The notes beneath the pieces were generated by a model that worked only from the letters and a program-made list of their open reading frames with translations, did not search any database and was not told where the DNA came from. This document shows, piece after piece, positions 1 to 8,300 of a stretch of 64,000 nucleotides of DNA. This stretch comes from Ornithinibacter sp. (GTDB lineage Bacteria > Actinomycetota > Actinomycetes > Actinomycetales > Dermatophilaceae), in contig JAQSWG010000015.1 in the NCBI GenBank assembly GCA_029266735.1, positions 1-64,000 of the forward strand, in the 5' to 3' direction. Every line of letters begins with the position of its first letter. The first letter of the stretch is position 1. The translations under genes and the position numbers were made by a program.

Positions 1-102
1 ACCGCACCACGGTGACGGCCAGTCCCACCACGAGAACGACACCATCCCTGGGAGACCAGGGCTCATCCGCCGGGACACCTCCGGCAGAAGGAGAGCACCA
101 CG

Positions 103-339
103 ATGGCCAAGCCCGCCATTCGCAAGCCCAAGAAGAAGGCCAACCCGCTCAAGGCGGCGAAGGTCGAGAACATCGACTACAAGGACGCCGCGCTCCTGCG
201 CAAGTTCATCTCCGACCGCGGCAAGATCCGCGCGCGCCGGGTGACGGGCGTCAGCGTCCAGGAGCAGCGCCTCATCGCCAACGCCGTCAAGAACGCGCGC
301 GAGATGGCACTGCTGCCGTACTCGAGCTCGTCCCGCTGA
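103..339 (+). CDS. rpsR: 30S ribosomal protein S18
   Basis: Translation [42 protein letters not shown]... typical of bacterial S18. Confidence 0.96.
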   Translation: MAKPAIRKPKKKANPLKAAKVENIDYKDAALLRKFISDRGKIRARRVTGVSVQEQRLIANAVKNAREMALLPYSSSSR

Positions 340-361
340 CCGCCGAGAAGGAGCCACCACG

Positions 362-808
362 ATGAAGGTCATCCTCACCCACGAGGTCACCGGCCTCGGC
401 ACCGCCGGTGACGTCGTCGACGTCAAGGACGGCTACGCCCGCAACTTCCTCTTCCGTCGAGGTCTCGCGACCGCGTGGACCAAGGGCGGACAGAAGCAGG
501 TCGACGCGATCGCCAAGGGCCGCGAGGTCCGCGCCGTGAAGTCGCTGGAGGAGGCGAGGTCCATCAAGGGCAACCTCGAGTCCAGGGCCATCCCGGTCGC
601 GGCGCACGCCGGCAGCGGCGGTCGCCTCTTCGGCGCCGTGTCCACCGCCGACATCGCCGCCGCGGTGCGCGCCGCCGGCGGCCCGGCACTCGACAAGCGC
701 AAGATCGAGGTGCCGACCCCGATCAAGACCACGGGCACGCACTCCGCCCTCGTCCGCCTCCACCCCGAGGTGCAGGCGATGGTCGAGCTCGAGGTCGTCG
801 CCGGCTGA
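362..808 (+). CDS. rplI: 50S ribosomal protein L9
   Basis: [36 protein letters not shown]...; follows rpsR. Confidence 0.97.
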   Translation: MKVILTHEVTGLGTAGDVVDVKDGYARNFLFRRGLATAWTKGGQKQVDAIAKGREVRAVKSLEEARSIKGNLESRAIPVAAHAGSGGRLFGAVSTADIAAAVRAAGGPALDKRKIEVPTPIKTTGTHSALVRLHPEVQAMVELEVVAG

Positions 809-848
809 GAGGGGCCTCCCCCTCGCGACTTCTCCGTGCACGGCACGA

Positions 849-873
849 GGCCCCGGACCCGTGGTCCGGGGCT
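849..873 (+). terminator. Intrinsic-type hairpin after rplI
   Basis: GCCCCGGACC-CGT-GGTCCGGGGC, 10-bp perfect stem. Confidence 0.75.
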
Positions 874-1149
874 TCGTCGCGTCCGTCTCCACGCACCCGA
901 GGCGGGTGCTCAGCCGGGTTCGCTCAGTGGTCGACCCGCTCTGCTCGGGTCGGTTCGCCCGCTGGGCTCGGTTCGCGCGGCTCGGGTCGTCCTGCCGGGC
1001 TCGGGTCGATCTGCCCCGATGGCGGCGCGGTCGCACCGCCACTTCCGCAGACCACGGCCGCCCGCGAAGATGGACCAGAGCCCACACGCGTCAGCTCGTC
1101 AGGCCCGGCGGTCACCGAGCGTGTCGGGGGCGCGGCCTACGGTGGGCGC

Positions 1150-2397
1150 ATGGCCTCCCCCGCAGCGAGACGCACCGCACGTGGTGCCTCGGCGTTCCGC
1201 TGCTCGGAGTGCGGCTGGCAGGCCGCCAAGTGGGCGGGACGGTGCGGGGAGTGCCAGGCGTGGGGCAGCGTCTCGGAGGTCGGCGCGGTGTCTGCTCGGA
1301 CCACGGCGGCGAGCACGCTGGACCGACCCGCCATCCCGATCGGGGAGGTGGACGTCCGGCGCGCCGTCGCTCGCCCCACCGGGGTGCCGGAGTTCGACCG
1401 GGTGCTCGGCGGGGGCATCGTCCCGGGTGCGGTCGTCCTCGTCGCCGGTGAGCCCGGCGCCACGGTGCTCGGCCAGATCGAGACCCTCGCGCCCGAGCTC
1501 GTCGTCGTCGACTCCGTCCAGACCATCAGCAGCGCCGACGTCGAGGGGTCCGCCGGCAACGTGACCCAGGTTCGTGAGGTCGCGGCGTCCCTGATCCAGG
1601 CGGCGAAGTCGAAGGGCATCGCGGTGCTGCTCGTCGGACACGTCACCAAGGACGGCTCCATCGCCGGGCCCCGCGTCCTCGAGCACCTCGTCGACGTCGT
1701 CGTCCAGTTCGAGGGGGAACGGCACTCCCGCCTGCGCCTCGTGCGCGCCGTCAAGAACCGCTTCGGCCCGACCGACGAGGTGGGGTGCTTCGACCTCTCC
1801 GACGTCGGCATCGTCGGCCTCGCGGACCCGAGCGGGCTCTTCCTGTCGGGCCGCACGGCCGCCGTCCCCGGGACCTGCGTGACGGTGACGCTCGAGGGCA
1901 GGCGCCCGCTCGTCGCCGAGGTCCAGGCACTCGTGACCCGCTCGAGCCTCGCGACCCCCCGCCGGGCGACGAGCGGTCTGGACGCCGCGCGGGTCAACAT
2001 GATCGTGGCTGTCCTCGACAAGCGAGCCGAGGCGCCGATCGCGGGCAGCGACGCGTATCTGTCCACCGTGGGCGGGGTGCGCCTGTCGGAGCCGGCCGCC
2101 GACCTCGCGATCAGCCTCGCGCTCGCCGGTGCCATCACGGACCGCCCCCTTCCGCACGGGACGATCGCCTTCGGCGAAGTGGGGCTCGCCGGTGAGATCC
2201 GGCCGGTCACGGGCGCGCACCGCCGCCTCGCCGAGGCGGCCCGGCTCGGGTTCACCCGGGCGGTCGTGCCCCGCGGGGTCCTCGGTGCCGGGCCGGTCCC
2301 AGGTGGTCTGCGGGTCGTGGAGGCCGCGACGGTCGGTGACGCGGTGGTCCGTGGGTTTCACGAGATCGACACGAGGCCGGACCGCCCACCCGGCTAG
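1150..2397 (+). CDS. radA: DNA repair protein RadA with internal in-frame loss of the Walker A region
   Basis: N-terminal zinc finger CSECGWQAAKWAGRCGEC, KNRFG motif and Lon-like C-terminus (GEVGLAGEIRPV) present; the sequence jumps from LVAGEPG to ATVLGQIETLAPELVVVDSVQ. Confidence 0.9.
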   Translation: MASPAARRTARGASAFRCSECGWQAAKWAGRCGECQAWGSVSEVGAVSARTTAASTLDRPAIPIGEVDVRRAVARPTGVPEFDRVLGGGIVPGAVVLVAGEPGATVLGQIETLAPELVVVDSVQTISSADVEGSAGNVTQVREVAASLIQAAKSKGIAVLLVGHVTKDGSIAGPRVLEHLVDVVVQFEGERHSRLRLVRAVKNRFGPTDEVGCFDLSDVGIVGLADPSGLFLSGRTAAVPGTCVTVTLEGRRPLVAEVQALVTRSSLATPRRATSGLDAARVNMIVAVLDKRAEAPIAGSDAYLSTVGGVRLSEPAADLAISLALAGAITDRPLPHGTIAFGEVGLAGEIRPVTGAHRRLAEAARLGFTRAVVPRGVLGAGPVPGGLRVVEAATVGDAVVRGFHEIDTRPDRPPG

Positions 2398-2454
2398 GAT
2401 GCCCGCAGACGCCGCGACCCCGCGGCAGGGGGAGTACCGGCCGAGGAGGAGAGC

Positions 2455-3537
2455 GTGGGCGCCGTGCAGTCCGACGAAGAGCTCCTGCGCGCCACGATGG
2501 CCGCCGTTGCTCCCGGCACGGAGCTGCGCGACGGTCTGGAGCGGATCCTCCGCGGGCGGACCGGCGCACTCATCGTCCTCGGCAGCGACCGGCTCGTCGA
2601 GACGGTCTCGACGGGTGGGTTCCCGCTCGACGTCGAGTTCTCGGCGACCCGTCTGCGCGAGCTCGCGAAGATGGATGGTGCCATCGTCTGCGACCGCGAG
2701 GTGACGCGCATCCTGCGGGCCGCGACCCAGCTCGTGCCCGACGCGAGCATCGAGACGAGCGAGTCGGGCACCCGCCACCGGACCGCCGAGCGGGTCGCGA
2801 AGCAGACCGGCTTCCCCGTCGTGTCGGTGAGCCAGTCGATGCGGATCATCGCGCTCTACGTCCTCGGGCGACGCGTCGTCCTCGAGGACTCGAGCGCGAT
2901 CCTGTCGCGGGGCAACCAGGCCCTGCAGACGCTGGAGCGCTACAAGTCCCGGCTCGACGAGGTGACGGGCACCCTCTCCGCGCTCGAGATCGAGGACCTC
3001 GTCACCGTCCGCGACGTCGCCAACGTCCTCCAGCGGCTGGAGATGGTGCGCCGGATCAAGGACGAGATCGCCGAGTACGTCGTGCAGCTCGGCACCGACG
3101 GTCGCCTCCTCAGCCTCCAGCTCGAGGAGCTGACCGGCGGCCTGTCCGACGACCTGGGGCTCGTCATCCGCGACTACCTCCCCGAGGCGAAGGCCGGGTT
3201 CAGCCTGGCCGAGGCCATCGCCAACCTCGAGGGGATCGACTCCACCGAGCTCCTCGACCCCGCGGCCGGGGCGCGCGCGATCGGGTTCACGATCATCGGT
3301 GACTCGCTCGACTCCTCGGTGAGCCCGCTCGGGCACCGCCTGCTCTCCAAGGTGCCGCGGCTGCCCGGGGCCATCGTGGACCGGCTCGTGGAGCACTTCG
3401 GCAGCCTCCAGAAGCTCTTGGGCGCCAACATCGACGATCTCATGGATGTCGATGGTGTCGGCGAAGGCCGGGCCCGCCTGGTGCGCGAGGGTCTGTCGCG
3501 CCTCGCGGAGTCCAGCATCCTCGAGCGCTACGTCTGA
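2455..3537 (+). CDS. disA: DNA integrity scanning protein DisA (diadenylate cyclase)
   Basis: DGAIV and RHRTAER motifs of the DAC domain; C-terminal HhH VDGVGEGRARLVREGLSRLAESSILERYV. Confidence 0.95.
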   Translation: MGAVQSDEELLRATMAAVAPGTELRDGLERILRGRTGALIVLGSDRLVETVSTGGFPLDVEFSATRLRELAKMDGAIVCDREVTRILRAATQLVPDASIETSESGTRHRTAERVAKQTGFPVVSVSQSMRIIALYVLGRRVVLEDSSAILSRGNQALQTLERYKSRLDEVTGTLSALEIEDLVTVRDVANVLQRLEMVRRIKDEIAEYVVQLGTDGRLLSLQLEELTGGLSDDLGLVIRDYLPEAKAGFSLAEAIANLEGIDSTELLDPAAGARAIGFTIIGDSLDSSVSPLGHRLLSKVPRLPGAIVDRLVEHFGSLQKLLGANIDDLMDVDGVGEGRARLVREGLSRLAESSILERYV

Positions 3538-3548
3538 CCCGTTCCACC

Positions 3549-4472
3549 GTGGGTCTCAGCGACGAGCTCGGCGGTGCTTCGACCGCCGCTCCCGTCACGA
3601 CCGCCGCCATGCTCCACCCCCGGGTTATCGAGTGGTATGCCGTGCACGCCCGGCCGCTGCCGTGGCGCGACCCGTCGTGCACGCCATGGGGCGTCCTCGT
3701 GTCCGAGGTGATGGCCCAGCAGACCCCCGTTGCCCGGGTCGCACCGGTGTGGGTCGAGTGGATGCGGCGCTGGCCGACCCCATCGGCGCTCGCCGCGGAG
3801 TCGCCGGGGGAGGTGGTGCGGTCGTGGGGCCGGCTGGGCTACCCCCGGCGGGCGCTGCGCCTGCGCGAGGTGGCGGTGGCGATCACGGACCGACACGGTG
3901 GTGTGGTGCCCGACGACGAGGCGGAGCTGCGGGCCCTGCCCGGCATCGGCGGCTACACGGCCGCTGCGGTCACGGCATTCGCGTTCGGCCGCCGCACGAC
4001 CGTCGTCGACACCAACGTCCGGCGAGTGCTGGTCCGTGCGGTGGAGGGCCGGGAACACGCTGCTCCGGCCCTCACGGCCGCCGAGTCCGCGCTCGCCGCC
4101 GCCCTCGTCCCGGACTCCGCCGAGAGGTCGGCGACCTGGAACGTCGCGGTCATGGAGCTCGGTGCGGTGGTGTGCACGGCACGTCGGCCGCGGTGCGACC
4201 TGTGCCCGGTGCGCGACGCCTGCGCGTGGGTCCGCGCCGGACGGCCGGCGTACGACGGACCTCCCCGCCGGGGGCAGAGGTGGCACGGCACCGACCGGCA
4301 GGTCCGGGGGGTGCTGTTGCAGACGCTGCGCGATGCCGCCGGCCCCGTGGCGCGCGCCGCCCTCGGGGGAAGTGGAACGGACGTCACTCAGGTCGACCGT
4401 TGCATCGCCTCCCTCGTCGAGGACGGCCTGCTCGAGCCCACTGAGGACGGCGCGTTCCGTCTTCCGGCCTGA
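3549..4472 (+). CDS. mutY: A/G-specific adenine glycosylase
   Basis: EVMAQQTPVARV, HhH LPGIGGYTAAAV, Fe-S cluster C-x6-C-x2-C-x5-C (CTARRPRCDLCPVRDAC); start uncertain. Confidence 0.92.
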   Translation: MGLSDELGGASTAAPVTTAAMLHPRVIEWYAVHARPLPWRDPSCTPWGVLVSEVMAQQTPVARVAPVWVEWMRRWPTPSALAAESPGEVVRSWGRLGYPRRALRLREVAVAITDRHGGVVPDDEAELRALPGIGGYTAAAVTAFAFGRRTTVVDTNVRRVLVRAVEGREHAAPALTAAESALAAALVPDSAERSATWNVAVMELGAVVCTARRPRCDLCPVRDACAWVRAGRPAYDGPPRRGQRWHGTDRQVRGVLLQTLRDAAGPVARAALGGSGTDVTQVDRCIASLVEDGLLEPTEDGAFRLPA

Positions 4473-4512
4473 CCCACGGGGGCGTGCCCCGATCAGGGCA
4501 GACTCTGCAGAC

Positions 4513-5211
4513 ATGGCGGCGACCTCGGCGAAGGGCCCGACGCGCACCTCCCCCGCCCCGACGTCCGCAGGACGGACCCCCGTGCAGCGTCAGGATCCCC
4601 AGGCCGCGTGGCATCGGACCGCCGAGGAGCTCACGGCCTTCCTCCCCACGCTGCAGAACGCACCGCGGGACGTCGGGACCCTCGAGCTCGTCGTGCGGCG
4701 CCCGGCGCCGGCTGAACGGGAGGTGCTCCAGGAGGGCGAGCTCGACCTCGCCGAGGGGTTGGTCGGCGACTCCTGGAGCACCCGCCCGAGCTCCCGCACC
4801 GAGGACGGTCGCGCCCACCCCGACATGCAGCTCACCATCATGAGCTCCGCCGTCATCGGGTTCCTTGCCCGTGATCCCGGGCGGCGCGCCCTGGCCGGGG
4901 ATCAGCTGTACGTCGACCTCGACCTCTCGCACGACAACCTCCCGGCGGGCTCTCTGCTCACCATCGGGGACCTCCCGGGGGGTGGCGCGGTCGTGGAGGT
5001 GACCGACCAGCCGCACCGGGGGTGCGCGAAGTTCGTCCACCGCTTCGGTGCCGAGGCGATGCGGGCCGTGAACGACAGGCAGGGGCGCCGGAGTCGGCTC
5101 CGCGGGCTGAACGCCCGGGTCGTCGTCCCCGGCCGCGTACGCCCGGGCGATCCGGTGACCGTTCGCCGGCCAGAAACCGCCGACCCGGACCTGGAGACCT
5201 CGAGAGGCTGA
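4513..5211 (+). CDS. MOSC domain-containing protein
   Basis: MOSC-like segment GDQLYVDLDLSHDNLPAGSLLTIG...VVEVTDQPHRGCAKF. Confidence 0.75.
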   Translation: MAATSAKGPTRTSPAPTSAGRTPVQRQDPQAAWHRTAEELTAFLPTLQNAPRDVGTLELVVRRPAPAEREVLQEGELDLAEGLVGDSWSTRPSSRTEDGRAHPDMQLTIMSSAVIGFLARDPGRRALAGDQLYVDLDLSHDNLPAGSLLTIGDLPGGGAVVEVTDQPHRGCAKFVHRFGAEAMRAVNDRQGRRSRLRGLNARVVVPGRVRPGDPVTVRRPETADPDLETSRG

Positions 5212-5283
5212 CGGAAGGCGGCGCCCGGCATACGCTGCTGCCCAGCGCGCCCGACGGACGGCCGCGGCGGAGCTGGAAAGGGC

Positions 5284-7413
5284 GTGGCGGTGGGGGTTGG
5301 GAGGGCACGGCGGATGCCGTGGGCCGCGGCGCTCGTCGTCTGTGCGGCACTCGTGGGGCAGCCGGCTCTCGCGGAGGAAGGTCTGTCGACCCAGGCAACG
5401 AGCCGCTACGTGCTCGACGCTCGCAGGACCACCGTCGAGGCGAGCATCACCCTGCAGCTGCGGAACGTCGCGCCGGACGACGGGGACGTCTACTACTACT
5501 TCGACGCATTCACGGTCCCCGTGCCCGCCGGGGCTCGGAACGTGCGAGCCAGGAGCGGGAGCTCGTCCCTCGACGTGTCCCTCCGCCGCACGGAGGACCC
5601 GTCGACCCGCTTGGCTCGCGTCTCCTTCCCGGACCTGCGGTACGGCCGGTCGCGCACGATCGAGCTGACCTTCGACGTGCCGGGTGAGAAGCCGCGCTCC
5701 GAGGACAGCACGCGGGTGGGCCCGGGCTACGCCACCTTTGCCGTCTACGGGGTCGGCGACCCGGGGGGCAGCACGGTCGAGGTGGTCGCCCCGTCGTCGA
5801 TGACGTTCGACGCGACGAGCGACGACTTCACGGCCGACGAGGACGGCTCGACGACCACGCACACCGCGACCGCCACCGACGACGAGGGCGGGTTCTGGGC
5901 CGTCGTCTCGCTGCGCGACCCCGACAAGGTCGAGGAGCGCCCGGTCGACGTGGCGGGTACCTCCCTCCTGCTCAGCGGCTTCCCCGACGACCCGCAGTGG
6001 GCCGACTTCGTGGCAGAGCAGGTGGTCAAGGGCATCCCGGCCCTCGAACGGCTGGTGGGGGCGCCGTGGCCCGGAGGGCTCGAGCGCATCCGGGAGGACG
6101 CCTCGCCGTCCCTGCGCGGCTACGACGGGTGGTTCGACCCGACCGACGACGAGATCGTCATCGGCGAGGCACTCGACGAGGACCTCCTCTTCCACGAGCT
6201 CTCGCACGCCTGGGTGTCCGGTGACCACTTCGACGAGCGGTGGGTCTCCGAGGGCCTGGCCCAGGTGCTCGCCCAGCGCACCGTCGTCGCGACGGGCGGG
6301 ACCCCACGCAAGCAGCCCTCGGTGTCCCGCCGGTCAGCGGGGGCGGTGGCCCTCAACGCCTGGGGCGGGTCGGCGGGCAGCCGCTCCGCGGACGTGGACG
6401 CCTACGCCTACCCAGCCGCCTACGCCGCCACCGGCGCCCTGCTGAAGAACCTCGAGGACGAGGAGCTCGCCGCCGTGGTGGGCGCCGGCATCCGGGGAGA
6501 GCGGGCCTATGATCCGCCCGGGACCAAGGACCCGGACGGCGGCCGGACGTCGTGGCAGCGATGGCTCGACCTCCTGGAGACCCGCGGTGGTGTGGAGGCC
6601 GCCCCGGACGTGTTCGCGCGCTGGGCGCTCACCGCGGAGGAGCGGGCGCAGCTCGCACCGCGGGAGAAGGCGCGCGTTGCGTATGCGGCGCTCGACGAGG
6701 CGGACGGTGCCTGGCTGCCGCCTGAGGGGCTGCGCGATGCGATGACCGCCTGGGACTTCGAACGGGCGGCTGCGGTGCAGGACAAGGTGGCCGGCCTCGG
6801 GGCCGCGGCGACCCGGTTCCAGGCGGCCGCCCAGCGGGTGGGGCTGGAGGTGCCCGACGCGCTCCGGTCGTCGTACGAGCAGGCCGAGCAGGACGAGCAG
6901 TACGCGGCCTTGGGCACCTCCCTCCCCAAGGCGGCGTCGACGGTGACTGCCGTGGGGCGTGCCCAGGCGGTGACCGCCTCGGACCGCGACCCGGTGAGCG
7001 GGCTGGGCGCGGCGATCCTCGGCGTGGACGACCGGGCGGAGGAGGCGCTGGACGCGTTCGAGGACGGTCGGCTCGACGCGGCATCCGCGGCGGCTGAGGA
7101 GGCCACCGGCCGCGCGGACAAGGCGCTGCTCGTCGGGATCGGCGTGCCGCTGGTCGTCGTGCTCCTGATCGTCGCCGGCGTGCTCGCGGTGCTGTGGGCG
7201 AGGCGGCTGGGGGTCCGGCGTCGGGCGGCACTGTCGGCGGAGCGTGAGGCGGCACTGGCCAGGCTGGCCTCGTCGCCGTTCTCGGAGTACCCGCCGTCGC
7301 TGACGCTGCCAGCCGATCGTGGGCCCGGCGGTCCACCGGGGCCCGCCCCGCGAACCCCGCTCGACCTCGGCGGCGACCACCAGGCCGGTGCCGGAACACC
7401 GAACCGCGGCTGA
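5284..7413 (+). CDS. Secreted, membrane-anchored protein with gluzincin-type (HELSH) peptidase domain
   Basis: N-terminal hydrophobic signal, LLFHELSHAWVSGDHFDERWVSEGLAQ zinc-site motif, C-terminal TM segment. Confidence 0.65.
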   Translation: MAVGVGRARRMPWAAALVVCAALVGQPALAEEGLSTQATSRYVLDARRTTVEASITLQLRNVAPDDGDVYYYFDAFTVPVPAGARNVRARSGSSSLDVSLRRTEDPSTRLARVSFPDLRYGRSRTIELTFDVPGEKPRSEDSTRVGPGYATFAVYGVGDPGGSTVEVVAPSSMTFDATSDDFTADEDGSTTTHTATATDDEGGFWAVVSLRDPDKVEERPVDVAGTSLLLSGFPDDPQWADFVAEQVVKGIPALERLVGAPWPGGLERIREDASPSLRGYDGWFDPTDDEIVIGEALDEDLLFHELSHAWVSGDHFDERWVSEGLAQVLAQRTVVATGGTPRKQPSVSRRSAGAVALNAWGGSAGSRSADVDAYAYPAAYAATGALLKNLEDEELAAVVGAGIRGERAYDPPGTKDPDGGRTSWQRWLDLLETRGGVEAAPDVFARWALTAEERAQLAPREKARVAYAALDEADGAWLPPEGLRDAMTAWDFERAAAVQDKVAGLGAAATRFQAAAQRVGLEVPDALRSSYEQAEQDEQYAALGTSLPKAASTVTAVGRAQAVTASDRDPVSGLGAAILGVDDRAEEALDAFEDGRLDAASAAAEEATGRADKALLVGIGVPLVVVLLIVAGVLAVLWARRLGVRRRAALSAEREAALARLASSPFSEYPPSLTLPADRGPGGPPGPAPRTPLDLGGDHQAGAGTPNRG

Positions 7414-7452
7414 CGACCGGCGCACGCCGGCTGACGACGACCAACGACCGGT

Positions 7453-8070
7453 TCAGAGGAGGCGCAGCATCCGCGTGTTGCCGAGCGTGTTGGGCTTGAC
7501 CCGCTCGAGGTCGAGGAACTCGGCGACGCCCTCGTCGTAGGACCTCAGGAGCTCGGCGTAGATCTCCGGGTCGACCGCCTGACCGTCGATCGGCTCGAAC
7601 CCGTGCCGGGTGAAGAACGCGGTCTCGAAGGTGAGGCAGAAGAGCCGGCTGAGCCCGAGGGCGTGGGCCCGGTCGACCAGCCGCTGGAGCACCGCCGAGC
7701 CGACCCCGCGACCGAGCGCCGTCTCGGCGACGGCGAGGGTCCGGATCTCACCGAGGTCCTCCCAGAGGACGTGCAGCGCGCCACAGCCCACGACGTCCCC
7801 GTCCAGCTCGGCCACGACGAAGTCGGTCACCGACTCGTAGTAGGCGACCGCCTCCTTGTCGAGCAGCACGCGTCGCTCGGCCAGCGGGGCGACGAGACCC
7901 CGGATGGCGCGGACGTCACTCGTCCTGGCCGGTCGCACGACGACACCGGTGTCGCCCTGCAGCGACGGGTCGGGAGGCGCAGCGGACACGGTCCGAGCGT
8001 AGTGCGGCCTCCGCACCGCCCGGATCACGGCCGGACCCGCGTGCGCCGGCACCAGCTCCCTCGCAGACAT
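7453..8070 (-). CDS. argA: Amino-acid N-acetyltransferase (GNAT, ArgA-like)
   Basis: LAVAETALGRGVGSAVLQRLVDRAHALGLSRLFCLTFETAFFTRHGF; true start probably further inside, near 7989. Confidence 0.8.
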   Translation of the reverse strand: MSARELVPAHAGPAVIRAVRRPHYARTVSAAPPDPSLQGDTGVVVRPARTSDVRAIRGLVAPLAERRVLLDKEAVAYYESVTDFVVAELDGDVVGCGALHVLWEDLGEIRTLAVAETALGRGVGSAVLQRLVDRAHALGLSRLFCLTFETAFFTRHGFEPIDGQAVDPEIYAELLRSYDEGVAEFLDLERVKPNTLGNTRMLRLL

Positions 8071-8074
8071 GGGA

Positions 8075-8108
8075 GCGGCCCGCCACCGCAGGGGTGGTGG
8101 CGGGCCGC
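8075..8108. other. Perfect inverted repeat (13-bp stem) upstream of argA
   Basis: GCGGCCCGCCACC-GCAGGGGT-GGTGGCGGGCCGC. Confidence 0.6.
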
Positions 8109-8230
8109 CGGTCGCAAGCGCCCGGAGGCCCTGCGACCCTCAGTGTGCCCGCGTCGGCGGGCCGTTTGGGTAAAGGGCAGTCAAAGTTTTCGTCAAGTGC
8201 AGGATCTTCTCAGGACCGGCCCAGCGCCGG

Positions 8231-8278
8231 CGCCCACGCGACGGCCCCGACCGGGTCGGTCGGGGCCCCGTGGGCGCG
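8231..8278 (-). terminator. Large hairpin downstream of clpC
   Basis: GCGCCCACG..GGCCCCGACC-GGGT-CGGTCGGGGCC..CGTGGGCGC, 20 nt beyond the clpC stop. Confidence 0.7.
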
Positions 8279-8300
8279 TGCCGCGTCGCGGCATCCGGGG

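Noticed and set aside
1-102. 3' end of ssb upstream of rpsR
   Set aside because: No frame shows the acidic DDIPF-type SSB tail; too little sequence to support a call.
1099-3396. Very long antisense ORFs such as 1099..3396 (-), 16077..18188 (-, upper part) and 37225..39858 (-, upper part)
   Set aside because: Typical high-GC shadow ORFs: low-complexity Arg/Ala/Gly/Pro translations overlapping genes with clear protein families.
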